From assembly GCA_017993715.1 (NCBI GenBank), contig JAGOME010000045.1, positions 1 to 36,622 of the forward strand: a stretch of 36,622 bases of DNA. The letters run 5' to 3'. A program made the translations under genes and the position numbers. Source of the stretch: Phycicoccus sp. (GTDB lineage: Bacteria > Actinomycetota > Actinomycetes > Actinomycetales > Dermatophilaceae). How positions within the stretch are numbered: the first letter of the stretch is position 1; every line of letters starts with the position of its first letter. This document shows, piece by piece, positions 35,508 through 36,622 of this stretch. The notes under the pieces were generated by a model. That model searched no databases. It was given only the letters and a program-made list of their open reading frames with translations, and was not told where the DNA came from.

Positions 35508-35525
35508 GTGGAACTCGTGTTCCAC
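35508..35525. promoter_or_regulatory. IclR-type operator between mtgB and the second iclR
   Basis: Perfect 7-bp arms GTGGAAC (35508-35514) and GTTCCAC (35519-35525) around TCGT. The core TGGAA...TTCCA resembles the E. coli IclR operator. A direct repeat TCATGGCG flanks it (35501-35508 and 35527-35534). It lies in the 144-base divergent gap, so it can control both directions. Confidence 0.65.
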
Positions 35526-35593
35526 ATCATGGCGCTCTCAGTGAGGGTGCCGTCAAGACCCCGCGGACCCCCTGACCGCCCGGAAGGAGTGCC

Positions 35594-36394
35594 ATGCCGA
35601 CGAGCCCGAATGCCGCCGCCCCCACCACGGGGACGCAGGCGGTCGACCGGGCCCTGGACCTCCTGGCGCGGGTGGTCCAGGCGGGGGAGCCGGTGTCGTT
35701 CACCGAACTCAGCGACCGGACCGGACTGGCCCGTTCCACGACCTCGCGGTTGCTCTCGGCGCTGGAGCGCGGCGGTTTCGTTGTGCGCGATGGCGAGGGG
35801 ACCTTCGTCCCCGGTGTCCTGTTCGAGATGTACGCAGCGAGCCGCGACGGCGACGCCCTCCTCATCCAGACCTGCCATCCGGAGCTCGTCGCCCTGGGCG
35901 AGGAGACCGGGGAGACCATCCACCTCGCGGTGGCACGAGCCGACACCGTTGTCCACCTCGACCAGGTCGACTCCACCTACTTCCTCGGCAGCCGCGACTG
36001 GATCGGCGTCGAGGTCCCGCCGCACACCTCGGCGCTGGGCAAAGTCCTTTACGCGTGGGATGCCCTCACTCTCCCGGCTGGTGAGCTCGAGGCGCCGACC
36101 CCACAGTCGATCGCGTCGGTCGCCGACCTCGCCCGCGAGCTCCCGGGGATCCGCCGACGGGGCTGGGCCCAAACCGTCGACGAGCTCGAGCTCGGCCTGA
36201 CCGGTCTGGCCGCGCCCGTCCTCGTCGACGGCGTCATCGTGGCCGCCATCGGCCTGTCCGGCCCGACGAGCCGACTCGCCGACCAGATCTCGACGACGGG
36301 TGCTGTCGTCGCCGCCCATGCTCGGGCATTGTCAACCCGCTTGCGCCGCACTGGAATTGGTGCCGCCAGCCGTCCCAAGGAAGGTGCCGCATGA
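35594..36394 (+). CDS. IclR family transcriptional regulator of the methyltransferase genes
   Basis: A 266-residue regulator: winged helix-turn-helix at about residues 14-75 (TQAVDRALDLLARVVQAGEP, FTELSDRTGLARSTTSRLLS, ALERGGFV) and the IclR effector domain (IHLAVARADTVVHLDQVDST, then PPHTSALGKVLYAW and RRGWAQTVDELELGLTGLAA). It differs clearly from the first IclR protein in the window and has a different upstream palindrome. ATG at 35594 follows GGAAGGAG. Its stop overlaps the corrinoid protein start as ATGA, so regulator and corrinoid protein are cotranscribed and diverge from mtgB. The ligand may be betaine or a methylated amine. Confidence 0.88.
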   Translation: MPTSPNAAAPTTGTQAVDRALDLLARVVQAGEPVSFTELSDRTGLARSTTSRLLSALERGGFVVRDGEGTFVPGVLFEMYAASRDGDALLIQTCHPELVALGEETGETIHLAVARADTVVHLDQVDSTYFLGSRDWIGVEVPPHTSALGKVLYAWDALTLPAGELEAPTPQSIASVADLARELPGIRRRGWAQTVDELELGLTGLAAPVLVDGVIVAAIGLSGPTSRLADQISTTGAVVAAHARALSTRLRRTGIGAASRPKEGAA

Positions 36395-36622
36395 CCCCGG
36401 AGGAGATCCTCAAGGGCCTCTATGACGAGACCCTGGCGGGCAACGCCCCCGCCGTCCTCGACCTCACCCACCAGGCCCTGACGGCCGGCATGGAGCCCGG
36501 GGCGCTGCGCTTCGAGGCGCTCATCCCGGCCCTCGCGGAGGTCGGCGCCCGCTTCGAGCGGGGTGACGTCTTTGGCCCGGGGGCGCCCATCGCCGGGCGC
36601 GCCAGGGCCGGCCCGATGGCGG
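36391..36622 (+). CDS. mtgC: Corrinoid (B12-binding) methyltransferase partner protein, start only
   Basis: About 77 N-terminal residues are visible before the right edge. They form the helical cap domain of corrinoid proteins of the MtaC/MttC/MtgC kind (TPEEILKGLYDETLAGNAPA, LDLTHQALTAGMEPGALRFE, ALIPALAEVGARFERGD); the B12-binding DxHxxG motif lies beyond. It would carry the methyl group taken by the MtgB-like enzyme. The last 20 residues, FGPGAPIAGRARAGPMA, deviate from the usual F-x-P-E-hydrophobic-x-x-A-x-x-A-M pattern: the conserved glutamate is Gly and two hydrophobic positions are Pro and Arg. Because this coincides with the sequence end, poor base calls are likely. ATG overlaps the iclR stop. 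Confidence 0.75.
   Translation, partial: MTPEEILKGLYDETLAGNAPAVLDLTHQALTAGMEPGALRFEALIPALAEVGARFERGDVFGPGAPIAGRARAGPMA

Noticed and set aside
1-36622. CRISPR array, tRNA or rRNA genes, insertion sequences
   Set aside because: No regularly spaced direct repeats, no cloverleaf or rRNA-like stretches and no transposase-like protein were noticed in either strand.

Overview
The window is about 36.6 kb of high-GC DNA with short operons, many 4-base ATGA/GTGA overlaps and, by eye, no tRNA, rRNA, insertion sequence or CRISPR array. It looks chromosomal and actinobacterial. Gene content and codon use suggest a Micrococcales organism, possibly Intrasporangiaceae-like; that placement is inference, not measured.

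Left part (1-10.2 kb), mostly housekeeping: the start of an aminopeptidase P (pepP), the aerobic glycerol pair glpK-glpD, a divergent ADP-ribosylglycohydrolase, a PIG-L deacetylase, a frameshifted AbiEi/DUF559-type gene, a mesaconyl-CoA-hydratase-like MaoC protein, a PHP phosphoesterase and a MarC membrane protein.

Middle (10.2-14.6 kb): a three-gene leftward operon in which an 840-residue dimethylglycine/sarcosine-dehydrogenase-like flavoprotein is translationally coupled to its own electron transfer flavoprotein (etfB-etfA). Next (14.6-20.9 kb) is an accessory cluster: nucleotidyltransferase, HprK-like kinase, a small PqqD-like protein ending in a twin-arginine-like hydrophobic segment and a four-residue tail, a PAPS-type sulfotransferase and a two-domain GT4-GT2 glycosyltransferase, with a divergent APS kinase that could supply PAPS. 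I cannot assign this cluster to a described pathway.

Right part (20.9-36.6 kb): choline and glycine betaine uptake and breakdown. It holds two BCCT carriers (one betaine-type, one choline-type by the TM3 motif), an ABC betaine importer (ATPase, double permease, lipoprotein), choline dehydrogenase betA, an IclR regulator, a MazF-type toxin-antitoxin pair, L-serine dehydratase sdaA, an MttB-superfamily (MtgB-like) methyltransferase, a second IclR regulator and the start of its corrinoid partner. With the dehydrogenase-ETF operon these outline choline -> betaine -> dimethylglycine -> sarcosine/glycine -> serine -> pyruvate, although betB, sarcosine oxidase and glyA are not in the window.

Two signals cut across the genes. 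First, paired 17-18 bp palindromes of the form GTTGCG-N5-CGCAAC lie in four upstream regions (the dehydrogenase-ETF operon, the betaine carrier, betA and the first iclR), which points to one autoregulated IclR regulon for choline/betaine use. Second, the octamer GAATGCCG / CGGCATTC occurs about 33 times, in all reading frames and in intergenic hairpins, against one or two expected. It behaves like a genome-level DNA signal rather than codon preference.
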